Source: Fen-1254 sp963769605 | GTDB taxonomy: Bacteria > Bacteroidota > Ignavibacteria > UBA10030 | Direction: 5' to 3' | Assembly (NCBI GenBank): GCA_963769605.1 | Contig: CAVYML010000009.1 | Location: 124,001-188,000, forward strand | Length of the DNA stretch: 64,000 nucleotides | Part shown: positions 24,253 through 34,625 of the stretch, piece by piece | How positions within the stretch are numbered: the first letter of the stretch is position 1 | Layout of the letters: each line of letters starts with the position of its first letter | Notes under the pieces: generated by a model | What the model saw: only the letters and a program-made list of their open reading frames with translations | What the model was told of the DNA's origin: nothing | Database searches by the model: none | Made by a program: the position numbers and the translations under genes

Positions 24253-27200
24253 TTACTTTCCGAACAAATCTTCACCGAATTTGAGGCTGAATTTCAAGAA
24301 CGGCCCTGCCGACCACAAATTATTGTCGACGAGATCGCGTTCGACATATCCTTTGAAGTTGTATCCTGCCGCCAACCGAAGATTTTTTACCACTACATAT
24401 CCGACTTCTGCACTGTATCCGTAGAGCATATCGTTTGCTTCTACTTGCATCAGTGTACGGAACTCAGCTGCAACGTCCATTTTTTCGTTTATATCATACG
24501 TACCGCGTGCTAGATAAAAGCTTGAATGTGTCGTAATTGCATAAACATCGGAACCATCCAGCGCGACTTTATATGCAAATTTCAGACCTAGCTCAAATCT
24601 GCGAATGGGTTCAAAGTATGCATGAACGGAGCTGATTATTGCACGGGAATCATCGTACGGCGTAACATAATGGTTGTCGTTTTCTTTATACTCGAATTTT
24701 CCTATAATATTGACGTCATTCGATTCAACCGGACGGTACGCCAGGCCGACGATCCAATGGGAAATCGTTTGATAGCTGCTGCTCGAGGCATCATCCTCTG
24801 AGAGCGAATATTTTAAAATCGCACTTAAATCCTTTTTGAATCGGTAATCCGCATTGAATGTATAATTCATTTTTTTCGTCGTATCATCGCTGCCGAATTC
24901 GATTTTCGTGCTTACTTTGAACGGATCTTTCGGCAGGTACTCGAGGCCGAGTGAATATGCATTGTGATCGTTGGTCGAGGTCTCATCCACGCGTTCATTT
25001 AGGTCTTTGGTCCTTTCATACGAAAGGTTTGCCGTCAAATCATACGGCAATTTGATTTTGTTCTTCAGCCCGATACTAATCATGTTTCTATACGCACCGG
25101 AAGCATCGCCGATTTCATATTTGCTATATGCCTGCATTCCTTCCATTACGTTTGTACTCAATCCAACCGTTGCAAGACTCCCGCCGCCCTCATCAAGACG
25201 TTCTTCGACGTTGACCGAGATATCTTTTGTAATCTTTGTTTCTGCAATGATCGCATTTGCATTCGGACTGGCTTGATCCTGCGTTGAACCGAGGTTTTGT
25301 TCATGCTGTGCGGTAATTTTTACTGCCTCGCCTGCAACGTAACTTGCACCAGCGGTCAATAATGCCGAATGCTGCGTCGTCCCGCTGATTGAATCGGGAA
25401 TGTAGGACTGTAGATCCGTAACATGCGCTTGTGCTGTCAAACGATCGGTGAAATGATGAGTTACACCGCCCGAGAGTGAAGTAAGATCGGACACTCCATA
25501 TGCAGCGTCCTCATACGTTTCGTAATAATCCGCCGTAATATCCGTAGCGCTGCCGATTTTATAGTTCCCGCCGATGCCATATTTTATGCTACCGCGTTCT
25601 ATACGTCCACTGGATTCCCGGATATTATAGAATCCCTCTTCCATTCTGCGGTAATAGGTATGCATCGACAGTTGTGCAAAAGGCGATATCGTAGCTTCGA
25701 CCTTGTAAGCATCGCCGGTACTCTTGCCGCCAGTCTCTTCTGCGAAATCATTCGAACGTGCTATCTCACCGCTGACGAGAAGGATATTGTTCAACTGATA
25801 TTTGGAATTCAATCCGAACAATGTATAATTCGTGGGGGACTGTTCTTCCGTTACGCCTGTTAATCCAACGGAAAGATGACTATCGATGCGGCGTTCGACA
25901 TTTGCACCGGCCACATAGGTGGACGCTGAACTTGTAATCGCCTCGAACGTCACGACGATCCACACAGGATTGTTATTCGGATCAAGTGCAGGCACGGGCT
26001 GTTTGAAGAACAATGTTCCCTGATCGTAATCGATATCATAATCGCTAAATCGGAAATTATCCGTCGAGTTGATTACTATTTCCGAATGATTTTTATCGCG
26101 TATTTCAATCGATACTTTTTCCGAACCGACAACGATCTGCGTTGAGCCGAGATTATAATATCCGGAAAGTCCTTCTCCGCGGATTTCTGTATGGACAACT
26201 TTATGATTCGTCAATGAACCGAAAGCTTTTACCTTCCAATCATCGTCCTGATGCTCCGCCTTAACGCCGGTAAGAGATCTGTTGTAGAGCGTAAATTCCT
26301 GACTCGACAAGTCCGTATTGAAATCGCCGTAGAGAAGATAGTCGCGATTCTTTTCAATTTTAATATACAACGGACTTTGTGTCTGAGCATCGTAGGTCAG
26401 CATACTATTGTCGCCGTAGATAGAATAGAGATAATCCGGATCAAGGCTGCGGAACAAGGAGGTGCGGTTACGGCGGTCGGAATCGTATGAGCCGGTGATG
26501 AGATAATCGTCTCCAAATGAGCCGCGGGCATAGACAGCTGCACGTCCATCCAAGGTTAATCCTTTCGCGAATGAACTTGGATCGGCCAATTCAGTCCGGT
26601 CACCGCTTTCGCTCATACCGGCTGCTGATCCATTCAACAAACCGACGACTGTCAGGGGCTCCAGCGGCATCGTCAGTGAGATACCGGATTCCGCTTTTAC
26701 TTGTTCCGTCTGAGCCGTTATTTTTGCCTGACCCGTTATATGGCCTGCCTGATACTCGAATTGCGCGACACCGCGAATCAATTGGATTTGCGTTCCGGGT
26801 GTCTGCGGGTCAAGATCTTCTGTCAATATTTTCCCATTCTCTGCCGACACCGTGACAATGACATTTTCCTGCAATGGAAAGCCCCACGCATCAAAGACGC
26901 GTACTTTTCCTTTTGTTGAAGATGCACCGTTCGCGCGCAGCGCCGAATCGGCAAGCTCGATCGACAGCACTGCCGGCCCCCCCAGTATATGGAGCGAGAT
27001 AGAATCCGCATCGATTACCGATCCATCTGGGTTCACAAGCCGTGCTTCAAACTTTCGATTTCCGGAAGGCGCCGGAACGTTTATAAAATCGATTATTCCG
27101 TCGATCCGCACCGTTCCCTTTTGAACCAATTGGTTGTCCACCCACAATTCAGCATTGAACCCGGCCCAGCCTTTTGCTGTGATGGTCTGGCTGTTTAATT

Positions 27201-27348
27201 CACTTACCGAATTGTTAGCAGGCGATACAATCTGAATCATTTGTCCGCTTGCCGCGAAGACAAAGCACCCCGACAGGACTGCGGCAATCAGCGTCCGAAG
27301 TCCCGAAGCTTTCATGATAGCTCGATATGTATGCAATGTCTTCAGCAT
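24253..27348 (-). CDS. Large outer-membrane beta-barrel protein with N-terminal Ig-like domains
   Basis: A 1,031-residue exported protein (signal peptide ending AASGQ). Residues about 35-120 form an Ig-like domain (IVSPANNSVSELNSQTI). Residues about 125-225 form an invasin/Big_1-like domain (ANGASSTKGKVRVFDAWGFPLQ). The rest, about 780 residues, alternates polar and hydrophobic residues as amphipathic strands and ends KFSLKFGEDLFGK, so a large barrel is predicted. The segment LYGDFNTDLSSQEFTLYNRSLTGVKAE resembles a motif I know from barrels encoded beside DUF11 proteins in other diderms. The ATG abuts the stop of the 1,774-residue gene, so the two are coupled. Possible roles are export or display of the DUF11 proteins; this is inference. 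Confidence 0.75.
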   Translation of the reverse strand: MLKTLHTYRAIMKASGLRTLIAAVLSGCFVFAASGQMIQIVSPANNSVSELNSQTITAKGWAGFNAELWVDNQLVQKGTVRIDGIIDFINVPAPSGNRKFEARLVNPDGSVIDADSISLHILGGPAVLSIELADSALRANGASSTKGKVRVFDAWGFPLQENVIVTVSAENGKILTEDLDPQTPGTQIQLIRGVAQFEYQAGHITGQAKITAQTEQVKAESGISLTMPLEPLTVVGLLNGSAAGMSESGDRTELADPSSFAKGLTLDGRAAVYARGSFGDDYLITGSYDSDRRNRTSLFRSLDPDYLYSIYGDNSMLTYDAQTQSPLYIKIEKNRDYLLYGDFNTDLSSQEFTLYNRSLTGVKAEHQDDDWKVKAFGSLTNHKVVHTEIRGEGLSGYYNLGSTQIVVGSEKVSIEIRDKNHSEIVINSTDNFRFSDYDIDYDQGTLFFKQPVPALDPNNNPVWIVVTFEAITSSASTYVAGANVERRIDSHLSVGLTGVTEEQSPTNYTLFGLNSKYQLNNILLVSGEIARSNDFAEETGGKSTGDAYKVEATISPFAQLSMHTYYRRMEEGFYNIRESSGRIERGSIKYGIGGNYKIGSATDITADYYETYEDAAYGVSDLTSLSGGVTHHFTDRLTAQAHVTDLQSYIPDSISGTTQHSALLTAGASYVAGEAVKITAQHEQNLGSTQDQASPNANAIIAETKITKDISVNVEERLDEGGGSLATVGLSTNVMEGMQAYSKYEIGDASGAYRNMISIGLKNKIKLPYDLTANLSYERTKDLNERVDETSTNDHNAYSLGLEYLPKDPFKVSTKIEFGSDDTTKKMNYTFNADYRFKKDLSAILKYSLSEDDASSSSYQTISHWIVGLAYRPVESNDVNIIGKFEYKENDNHYVTPYDDSRAIISSVHAYFEPIRRFELGLKFAYKVALDGSDVYAITTHSSFYLARGTYDINEKMDVAAEFRTLMQVEANDMLYGYSAEVGYVVVKNLRLAAGYNFKGYVERDLVDNNLWSAGPFLKFSLKFGEDLFGK

Positions 27349-30300
27349 TTATTTATTCTTTACTGCCGTAACTTGAACAATCACCGGTTGTGCACGGTCG
27401 ATCATAATGTCGCCGTTCTTCTCATGGCGAACGATAGAGAAGCGGTTCTGGAATATTTCGCGCGTATCAATCGGACCGTCTATCTCAATCCGGAAACTCA
27501 ACGACGACTGTAATGCTGCTGCAGAACAGCGTGCCGTTAGAACCTTGCCGATGGAAACCGTGTCGATTCCTTCTTCCGCTTTGATGGAATTTTCGACGAT
27601 ATGCACTCCGGGGGACAGTGAATCGACAATTATCGTCTCTGCAGTCTCTGTATTCGCATTCCTTTCTACCGACAGACGGACAATAAATTGATCGCCCTGA
27701 TGGCCTTCTTCCGATGTGCTAAATTCTCTCTGCACCGGATCCACTAAGCTGTACGCAACGGATGATGAGTCGATAAATCCGTCCGGTATGACGTTTTCAA
27801 TAAACGATTTTGAAACAATCCGCACTTCAACACGGCGATTCAATTGTCTGCCATCGGACGTCGCATTGGTTGTTATCGGCCGATGTTCTCCAAAACCGAT
27901 TGAACGCAAACGGCTTCCTGCTATTCTAAAGTTTGAGGTCAATTTCTCGACAACGGTATTTGCTCGCGCTTCAGAAAGCTCTATATTTGAAGGGAATTCT
28001 TCCGTATGTATCGGAGTGGAATCCGTGTGCCCTTCTACCAATACAGTCGCTGTCGGATCTTGATTCAATGCTTCTGCTGAAGTGTTCAAGGCGGTCAACG
28101 CCGTGCGGCGCAAAGTTGCCTTTGCAACATCAAAGAGCACGCCGGAGAGAATATAATTGACGGCGCGGCCCTTGACAGCCACAGCGACTTCGTTGTGCGT
28201 CAGAAGTGTATCTGAGATCGTCATGATCGAATCGTGAACCGAACAGTGGAATAAAGTGCTGAAAGAAGACAACTTGAGAATTTTTCCGGCCGGTTTTTTG
28301 ACTGTAACGCGATAGAGCAAATCCTGGTGGAAATTCTTCCCGAGACCTTCAAGAGTCCAATGGAGCGTATTCCCTGCCACTCGCGGGGCGATGGAACTAT
28401 CGCCAAGTGTGGCGCTTCCCTCTTCAAAGGACATTTGACTGTCCAGAAGATCCGTCCATTCCAGCTTCGAAATGCCGGAAGTACCTTCGTACCGAATCGG
28501 AATTTTAAAGAGAATCGATGTGCTGACGCGCTGCGGCTGTTCGATTCTGTTGTCAAAATAAAATTCCACACGGCGATTGATCTGTTTTCCATCTTTTGTC
28601 GTATTTGGAGCTATCGGTTTTGTTTCACCGTATCCCAGTGTTTTCACACGTGCGGAATCGATATGCTCCTGAGTTAAAAGATATTTCTTTACCGAATTGG
28701 CACGACCGATTGAAAGTGCGGTGTTGTCTTTAAATTCCCGCGTATGCATCGGACTGGAGTCCGTATGACCGACAATCGTAATACTGATATCGGGGTACTC
28801 GATTAAGATTTCCGCAAGCTGCTTTAATGTCGGCATAGCTTCCTGGCGCAGAGTCGCTTTTGCAACATCGAAATTAAGCCCGGAAAGTTTCATCGGTGCG
28901 AGTTTTTCATCCTCGATAAATACGACATTACGCGGTTCCGCAATACGCTGAATCTCGATGCGGCCGGTCTTGGCCAGCGATTGATGGAGGAAAACAGTAT
29001 CCGGCATTTCCTGTGCAAGATAAAAATCTGCTCGTGCAACACCGGATGGTGTTACATACACGAAGCGAGAAACAGGATCCCCTGCAAATGCATCATAACC
29101 GGCAAGAAGCGTTGCTCCCTTGGGAAGAGTACTTTTTCGGACACGAATAACATGGTCACCCGGATAAACGTCCGGCATCGAATATTTTCCATCATCCCCC
29201 GTTGTTACGCGCGTACCGTCTTCAAGAACGAGTTCGATACCCTTGACGCCCTCTTCTCCCTCATCCTGATATGCATTGCGATTCCGATCAAAGAAGACTT
29301 TTCCGATAATCAGGCCATGATCCGTAAAGATTCCTTGTTTAACGCTCACTTGAACCGAAGCAGTATTCGATTGCAGTACGCTGCTGTTTGGAAGTACTGC
29401 GGTTGCAGATGCCGTATTGATACCGTTGCTTACCAAAGCGCCTGCGCCAGCTACAAGCCGGTATGTCAAGGAGATGGAATTTTGAATCGATAAAGTATCG
29501 ACAAAACTCCATACTAATACCTTTCCACTGACCGGATCGGATATTTTCGTCGATCCTAAATAGGTCGATCCCGCAAGGTATTTGAATCCGAGCGGTATTC
29601 TGTCCATTATTTTAACATTCCTCAAAATAGTAGACTGGCTATTATTCGTAGCAGTGACAGTATAGACTATCACATCACCAACCTCCACGCTGCTTTTAGA
29701 AGCGGTCTTTGTCACCTGAAGGACCGGAACTGAAACGCTCGTCAAGGCGGACGTATCAATGCGATCCGTCATATCGGATGTAAAGAATGTATTATTCTTT
29801 AAAACACGGTCGGTCGAAATCGTATCTGCAAATCGAACTCTTACCCACGTTGAGGCGAAATGTCGGGAACCGGCGAGTGAATCCAGCGTTCCTATGCTCC
29901 ATTTGATTTTCCTGGATGTTGAATCATACACCGGTGCCGCATCTAATGCAGAACCGGCTGCGAGGAATCGCATAGCAGAATCCAGAGAATCGACCAAGAC
30001 CGAATTTGTTGTGGAAGATTTCCCAGAGTTCTTAAGAGTGATCGTATAAGACCCCGTATCACCTTTTAAAATTGTGGGAAGTCCGGTTTTGAGCAATGTA
30101 ATGCTGCGATCGAGGAGAATCGGGATATTTGCATTGATTACATATTGGCCCGTAAGGGTGTCGGTAATATTCACGGAACCTTCGAGCAGTGAATCGGATG
30201 TCACAACCTCATACTTGCCGGGCGCAATTCCCAGGAATACGTATGTACCAGTCGAATCGGTCTTTGTCGAATCTATGATGGTTGTTATAGTTGCAGCGCT

Positions 30301-32673
30301 GGCATTAGCTTTTTGCGAGAAAGAATTTTGTGAAACCGAATTTGATGTCGAAAGCCGAATGAGAAGCACTTTGACCCTGTACGCATCCACCGGTTTGTCC
30401 GGAATATCAAAAAACACTTTTCCGGTGACAGAATTAATATTGGTCACCGGCGGAACGCCTCCCACACCGGGAACCGTGACGGTGACTGTTGAAGTCGTGA
30501 CAATTGTCTTGCCGAATTTGTCGACGACAGTAATTTTTATCGTGTATGTATCGGTTACCGGAATTGGAACAAAATATGAACCGTCGGTTGAAGTCAATAC
30601 AGATCCGATCAGAGTCCCTGATGATGAATATACCTGCACCAGTGCTGAGTCGACAGGGACACCTGTCCGGTTGTCAATGACATATCCGATGATAGCTCCC
30701 GGATAAAAGGTTATGATTGCGCTGTCGCTTGCCGCACAAACATTAGAGTCGTTCGCCGTAATCGTTGCTTTTGCATACACAATGCTGCTGCTCGTAATTA
30801 AATCGCGCAACGAATCGACCGCATAGCCGTTTGTAGTCGGAATAACGATGGAAGTTTTTCCGTTGGAGAAATAACCGGCTGTCGTTTTAAAGAAGAGCGG
30901 AGTTCCGTCGGGTTTTGGGTTGCCCAGAGTATCAACAGCGAGAGCTTGAATTTTCGCAGCATTCTTACCGTTGCCGATAACATAGTATGGACTGATATTC
31001 AGATAAATCCGGCATGATTTACTTGGCACAATTACCTTCGTGCGAATATTTGCCGTATCGGAAAGTCCTTGAATGAGATTCGCAGAGGCATGCGCGACAT
31101 TTATTATGTGCAGCGTATCTGAAGCGGTACGGGAAAGCTGAGCAGTAATTTTGATGGTATCAGACTGATTGACGGCCAAAGAATCTCTCGTATAAAGGAC
31201 GATCTTTCCGTTCATCGATACCGACGCAGATGAAGATGCAGAAACATTCATCGGCGTCAGAAGCGAGGCCAGCGTGTCGGAGGCAGTGACTTTCGTTAGT
31301 GTTACATTTCCAGTGTTTTGGAGACGTATAGAATATGTAACAGTGGCTCCCGTCACTACTGTATCAGCCGAAACGCTCTTTTTTATAGACATCGACGGAA
31401 TTGGAATAAATCCGTAAATTGGAATAATACTTTTGGACGCGCTAAAAACAGTAAACCCCGTCTGCTGGGTAGTCGCATAGACCGTATTCGTAAACGAAGG
31501 CAAAACCGGTGCATCCGTGCGTAATTGAACAGACACTTTGATCGTATCGGATTCACCGACCGACATAGTATCTTTTGACCATGAAATAATTGAATCCTTC
31601 AGCGTTGCATTGACTGCGCTCTGTGGAATAAAATAACTTGTGTGAAGTGTATCGAGCACTTTCACACTTCTCAGGCGGACATTACCGGTATTGGTTGCTG
31701 CTATTGTATATATAAATACCTTTCCAGTCGCGACTGTATCCTGAGCTTTTTTCGTCAATAAAAGCAACGGATTGGAACGTTGAACCGCTGTTTGCGCCTT
31801 GGCATTGACTGCATTGATGCCCGAACCGCTCAACCATGCTTGATTGACAAGTGCATAGGAAGAAATTGTTGTGTCGTTGATAACAACTGCAATCTTATAC
31901 TGCGTCATTGAAAGAGAATCGAGTTTTAAGATATTCCATAACACGCGGCGGGCAGCCGGATCGTAGGTACCGCCGTTCGTTGCGCTGACAAACGTAAGAG
32001 CAGTATTTAATGTATCGACAAGAACCATACCCGATAATGATGAAGAACAGCTGTCGGTTATTTGAATTGTATATGAAATAGTATCTTTTGTGAACGCCGA
32101 AAGAGGAGCATTTTTAGTAACCGACAGCGATTGCGCAACGATGCGGACAGAATCCATCACTTTTTGTCCGGACAATTCCGTTGCGTATGCTTTGTTCCAT
32201 ATCACCGTATTGTTTGAAACTGACCGGCTGACGATCGCTGTTACAACAACAGTATCATAGTTTATTGCAGTTATCGAATCTATCGGCCATGTCAACACGC
32301 CGTTTGTAAACGTTCCGTGAGTCGCACTGACGAATTGAAGGTTTGACGAAAGCGAATCGATAACACGTACGGTTGAAAGCGTTGAATAACCTGCATTACC
32401 GACAATCAATTTGTACAAAACAGTATTTCCAATAAGAGCATTACCTGGCGATGCTGTTTTAGACAATGTAAGTTTGCCGGGAATTGCTACCGTCGTCGAT
32501 ACGATATTACTCTTCACCGTATCTTTTTGTCCGTTCGGATGTGTAACATAGGCAGCCGCAGTATTCTTGATTTGCGTGCCGTTCGGAGTCTGAGCAAAAA
32601 TACTTGCCCACCCAGCAGAAACGGTCAGCGCTGCCGCGAGAAGAAGGTTTCGATATGTAATCTGTTTTTTCAT
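27349..32673 (-). CDS. Giant surface protein: DUF11 repeats, SdrD-B-like domain and two OmpA domains
   Basis: A 1,774-residue exported protein (signal peptide ending ASIFAQ). Six DUF11-type domains are visible from their starts (for example LTLSKTASPGNALIGNTVLY, LSVTKNAPL, MSIKKSVSADTVVTGATV, LQVTKTASKSSVEVGDV). Between them lie an invasin-like Ig segment (IYLNISPYYVIGNGKNAAKI) and carboxypeptidase-regulatory-like domains (GAIIGYVIDNRTGVPVDSALV). Then comes an SdrD-B-like domain (GKVFFDRNRNAYQDEGEEG). Two OmpA domains follow, at about 28590-28890 and 27790-28130. Both carry the peptidoglycan-binding pattern GHTDS...LS..RA..V...L and NRRVE. It could tie a surface layer to the cell wall through two anchors. 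Confidence 0.82.
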   Translation of the reverse strand: MKKQITYRNLLLAAALTVSAGWASIFAQTPNGTQIKNTAAAYVTHPNGQKDTVKSNIVSTTVAIPGKLTLSKTASPGNALIGNTVLYKLIVGNAGYSTLSTVRVIDSLSSNLQFVSATHGTFTNGVLTWPIDSITAINYDTVVVTAIVSRSVSNNTVIWNKAYATELSGQKVMDSVRIVAQSLSVTKNAPLSAFTKDTISYTIQITDSCSSSLSGMVLVDTLNTALTFVSATNGGTYDPAARRVLWNILKLDSLSMTQYKIAVVINDTTISSYALVNQAWLSGSGINAVNAKAQTAVQRSNPLLLLTKKAQDTVATGKVFIYTIAATNTGNVRLRSVKVLDTLHTSYFIPQSAVNATLKDSIISWSKDTMSVGESDTIKVSVQLRTDAPVLPSFTNTVYATTQQTGFTVFSASKSIIPIYGFIPIPSMSIKKSVSADTVVTGATVTYSIRLQNTGNVTLTKVTASDTLASLLTPMNVSASSSASVSMNGKIVLYTRDSLAVNQSDTIKITAQLSRTASDTLHIINVAHASANLIQGLSDTANIRTKVIVPSKSCRIYLNISPYYVIGNGKNAAKIQALAVDTLGNPKPDGTPLFFKTTAGYFSNGKTSIVIPTTNGYAVDSLRDLITSSSIVYAKATITANDSNVCAASDSAIITFYPGAIIGYVIDNRTGVPVDSALVQVYSSSGTLIGSVLTSTDGSYFVPIPVTDTYTIKITVVDKFGKTIVTTSTVTVTVPGVGGVPPVTNINSVTGKVFFDIPDKPVDAYRVKVLLIRLSTSNSVSQNSFSQKANASAATITTIIDSTKTDSTGTYVFLGIAPGKYEVVTSDSLLEGSVNITDTLTGQYVINANIPILLDRSITLLKTGLPTILKGDTGSYTITLKNSGKSSTTNSVLVDSLDSAMRFLAAGSALDAAPVYDSTSRKIKWSIGTLDSLAGSRHFASTWVRVRFADTISTDRVLKNNTFFTSDMTDRIDTSALTSVSVPVLQVTKTASKSSVEVGDVIVYTVTATNNSQSTILRNVKIMDRIPLGFKYLAGSTYLGSTKISDPVSGKVLVWSFVDTLSIQNSISLTYRLVAGAGALVSNGINTASATAVLPNSSVLQSNTASVQVSVKQGIFTDHGLIIGKVFFDRNRNAYQDEGEEGVKGIELVLEDGTRVTTGDDGKYSMPDVYPGDHVIRVRKSTLPKGATLLAGYDAFAGDPVSRFVYVTPSGVARADFYLAQEMPDTVFLHQSLAKTGRIEIQRIAEPRNVVFIEDEKLAPMKLSGLNFDVAKATLRQEAMPTLKQLAEILIEYPDISITIVGHTDSSPMHTREFKDNTALSIGRANSVKKYLLTQEHIDSARVKTLGYGETKPIAPNTTKDGKQINRRVEFYFDNRIEQPQRVSTSILFKIPIRYEGTSGISKLEWTDLLDSQMSFEEGSATLGDSSIAPRVAGNTLHWTLEGLGKNFHQDLLYRVTVKKPAGKILKLSSFSTLFHCSVHDSIMTISDTLLTHNEVAVAVKGRAVNYILSGVLFDVAKATLRRTALTALNTSAEALNQDPTATVLVEGHTDSTPIHTEEFPSNIELSEARANTVVEKLTSNFRIAGSRLRSIGFGEHRPITTNATSDGRQLNRRVEVRIVSKSFIENVIPDGFIDSSSVAYSLVDPVQREFSTSEEGHQGDQFIVRLSVERNANTETAETIIVDSLSPGVHIVENSIKAEEGIDTVSIGKVLTARCSAAALQSSLSFRIEIDGPIDTREIFQNRFSIVRHEKNGDIMIDRAQPVIVQVTAVKNK

Positions 32674-32687
32674 TTTTTCTCATCGGC

Positions 32688-32715
32688 GTCCGTCCCGCAT
32701 CGCTGCGGGACGGAC
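32688..32715. promoter_or_regulatory. Strong 12-bp hairpin between two surface genes
   Basis: GTCCGTCCCGCA (32688-32699), TCGC loop, TGCGGGACGGAC (32704-32715), a perfect stem. It lies 15 nt upstream of the 1,774-residue gene and 20 nt after the stop of the previous one, with no T-run on the minus strand. It may set relative expression by mRNA processing or block readthrough. Confidence 0.65.
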
Positions 32716-32734
32716 ATTCCAATGATTTTCGGAA

Positions 32735-34450
32735 TTAGTTAATGACTACATTAAATTTAATCCATCCTTGTGTAGATCCATTCACCTGTCCGAAGTAACC
32801 GCCATTGACGACACCGAAGTTGTACGTCAAGATTCCACCACTTACATTCGAATCTGATTGTTTCGTCCAGACCGAATTATCCGGTGATGTATAGAGACTT
32901 CCCAATACATACGTTGTATTTGTCGGCACCAAATCGGTGATGACGACAGTGTTCGCATACCCGGAGCCTATATTTTGATATTGAACCACATACTGAAGCG
33001 TATCGCCCGGCTTGGACGAGCCATGCACTTTTGTTACGGTCTTTATTAAGTTTAATAAAGGAGCTTTTACATAAGTGATGGTATAGCCTATCGCTGTGTC
33101 GGCAGAATTGCTTACCGAAGCAAAATGATAGAATGCGCTATCCCGTGCTCTATCGGGCGTGTGAATGACCGGCGTTCCGCGAACGATATAATTAATCGTC
33201 GCATACTGATTCACACCGCCTGTTGTAGTCCACGATGAAATAAGAGAATCGGTTCCTGATTCATACTGTGCATCGCCATTCTTATCAAAATAGAATGTCC
33301 AGCCTAAAGAATTAGCACCTAATGAAGTAACGAAGTATGAGACATTAGCGGTATCTTTACGATTGCCGTTATTCGTAAGCTTCAGCACAAAGGTGTTCAC
33401 ATTACCGGACTGGATTGAATCCGCTTGGTGATTCGTCGAAAATGCACCACTGACTGTGTCGACAACCAATGACCATGCAAGCTTATCTATAACATTTGCA
33501 TTTGCAGGACCCACAATTGGACCAGTTAACGGATATCCATTGATGCTGTCGGTAAACGCGATGCTGGCAGAGTTCGATATTAATGTTCCGGATGCCGTGC
33601 CGCTTACAACCGTTGCGAGAATATGGAAGCCAACACCCTTTCCGCCTAACAAAGAAGCAAGCGTATACTTAACTGTGTGCGCTCCGGTAAATGTTACCGT
33701 ACCGCCGCCGGAATCCGCCACAGCAGAATTATATGTGACAGTTGAAGGCAGAGAGTCCGTGATGACTAAGTTCTGCACATGTGCCGTTCCGCTGTTGTAA
33801 TAATTTACTTGATACGTAATCTGTGTACCTGGTTGAGGATTGTTAATATTAACAGTCTTGGCACCGGTCAGTGTAACCCGGGAAACCGTTACGGTGTCAT
33901 GTTGATATGCATACAATACCGTCGAATCCTGCGGCTGTACCGTCACAAGCGATGTATCTTTTGTGCCGCTCACAGCCGATGGAGCTACGAATTCGCGAAC
34001 TAAGAAATAGAACGAGCTATCTTCCGGTATCGTATCCGATACGGCGATAAGTCCATTCGAAGTATCTGCCCCAGTCAATACTCCACTGCGATTCATATCC
34101 TTATAAATCTGCGGTCCCCATCCGTGTTGACTGGTATACGTCAGATTGTATTTTTCCGTATTGTTGCCCGTATTGGTCAGTATTGCAGCGAATACTACGT
34201 ATACACTGTCACCGACTATGCGGGAATAGCTTGAGGGAGTCAATGCCAAACCGACTTTTCTATCAACCGTCGTGGTAACAAGATTGGACATAACAGAATC
34301 CATATTTGCTCCGCCGGCGTTTTGATATTTTACTTTCGCCTGGTTTGAAATGACTGTCCCTGCGTGGGTGCCACTGGCTAATGCCATTACAGGAAGTAAC
34401 AGTACGCACAAGAAGGCAAGCCCAAGAAGTACAGCATAAGAGGCTTTCAT
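32735..34450 (-). CDS. DUF11-domain surface protein
   Basis: A 571-residue exported protein; the signal peptide ends near VMALASG. It begins with the same conserved stretch as the 1,774-residue protein (GTVISNQAKVKYQNAGG, followed by S-N-V-TTTV). DUF11-like domains follow at about 190-290 (GAKTVNINNPQPGTQITYQVNYYNSG) and 460-570 (LIKTVTKVHGSSKPGDTLQYVVQYQN). No sorting domain or anchor is visible at the end. AGGG before ATG 34450 decides the start; the longer ORF (34519) adds a Lys-rich tail coded by a poly-A tract. A DUF11 protein of unknown ligand, probably displayed or shed. Confidence 0.78.
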   Translation of the reverse strand: MKASYAVLLGLAFLCVLLLPVMALASGTHAGTVISNQAKVKYQNAGGANMDSVMSNLVTTTVDRKVGLALTPSSYSRIVGDSVYVVFAAILTNTGNNTEKYNLTYTSQHGWGPQIYKDMNRSGVLTGADTSNGLIAVSDTIPEDSSFYFLVREFVAPSAVSGTKDTSLVTVQPQDSTVLYAYQHDTVTVSRVTLTGAKTVNINNPQPGTQITYQVNYYNSGTAHVQNLVITDSLPSTVTYNSAVADSGGGTVTFTGAHTVKYTLASLLGGKGVGFHILATVVSGTASGTLISNSASIAFTDSINGYPLTGPIVGPANANVIDKLAWSLVVDTVSGAFSTNHQADSIQSGNVNTFVLKLTNNGNRKDTANVSYFVTSLGANSLGWTFYFDKNGDAQYESGTDSLISSWTTTGGVNQYATINYIVRGTPVIHTPDRARDSAFYHFASVSNSADTAIGYTITYVKAPLLNLIKTVTKVHGSSKPGDTLQYVVQYQNIGSGYANTVVITDLVPTNTTYVLGSLYTSPDNSVWTKQSDSNVSGGILTYNFGVVNGGYFGQVNGSTQGWIKFNVVIN

Positions 34451-34625
34451 TTTATTTACCCTTTCGTAAATTTGTTTTGAATTTTTTTTGTTTTTTTCCA
34501 TTTTAATTTTTCGTTTCATTCTAATTTTTTTCGTATCTCCTTTCAGCCGTCAGGCGGAGCCTTAGAAGGCTGCCGCGCCCGAATTTTGTTGAAATAGATG
34601 GTACTGAAATCCCACCGCGGGATCA

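Noticed and set aside
30074..30706. A 210-codon plus-strand ORF inside the 1,774-residue gene
   Set aside because: It is antisense to clear DUF11 and Ig-like coding sequence and has a Thr/Val/Ser-rich composition that mirrors the other strand; no start signal or homology is recognised.
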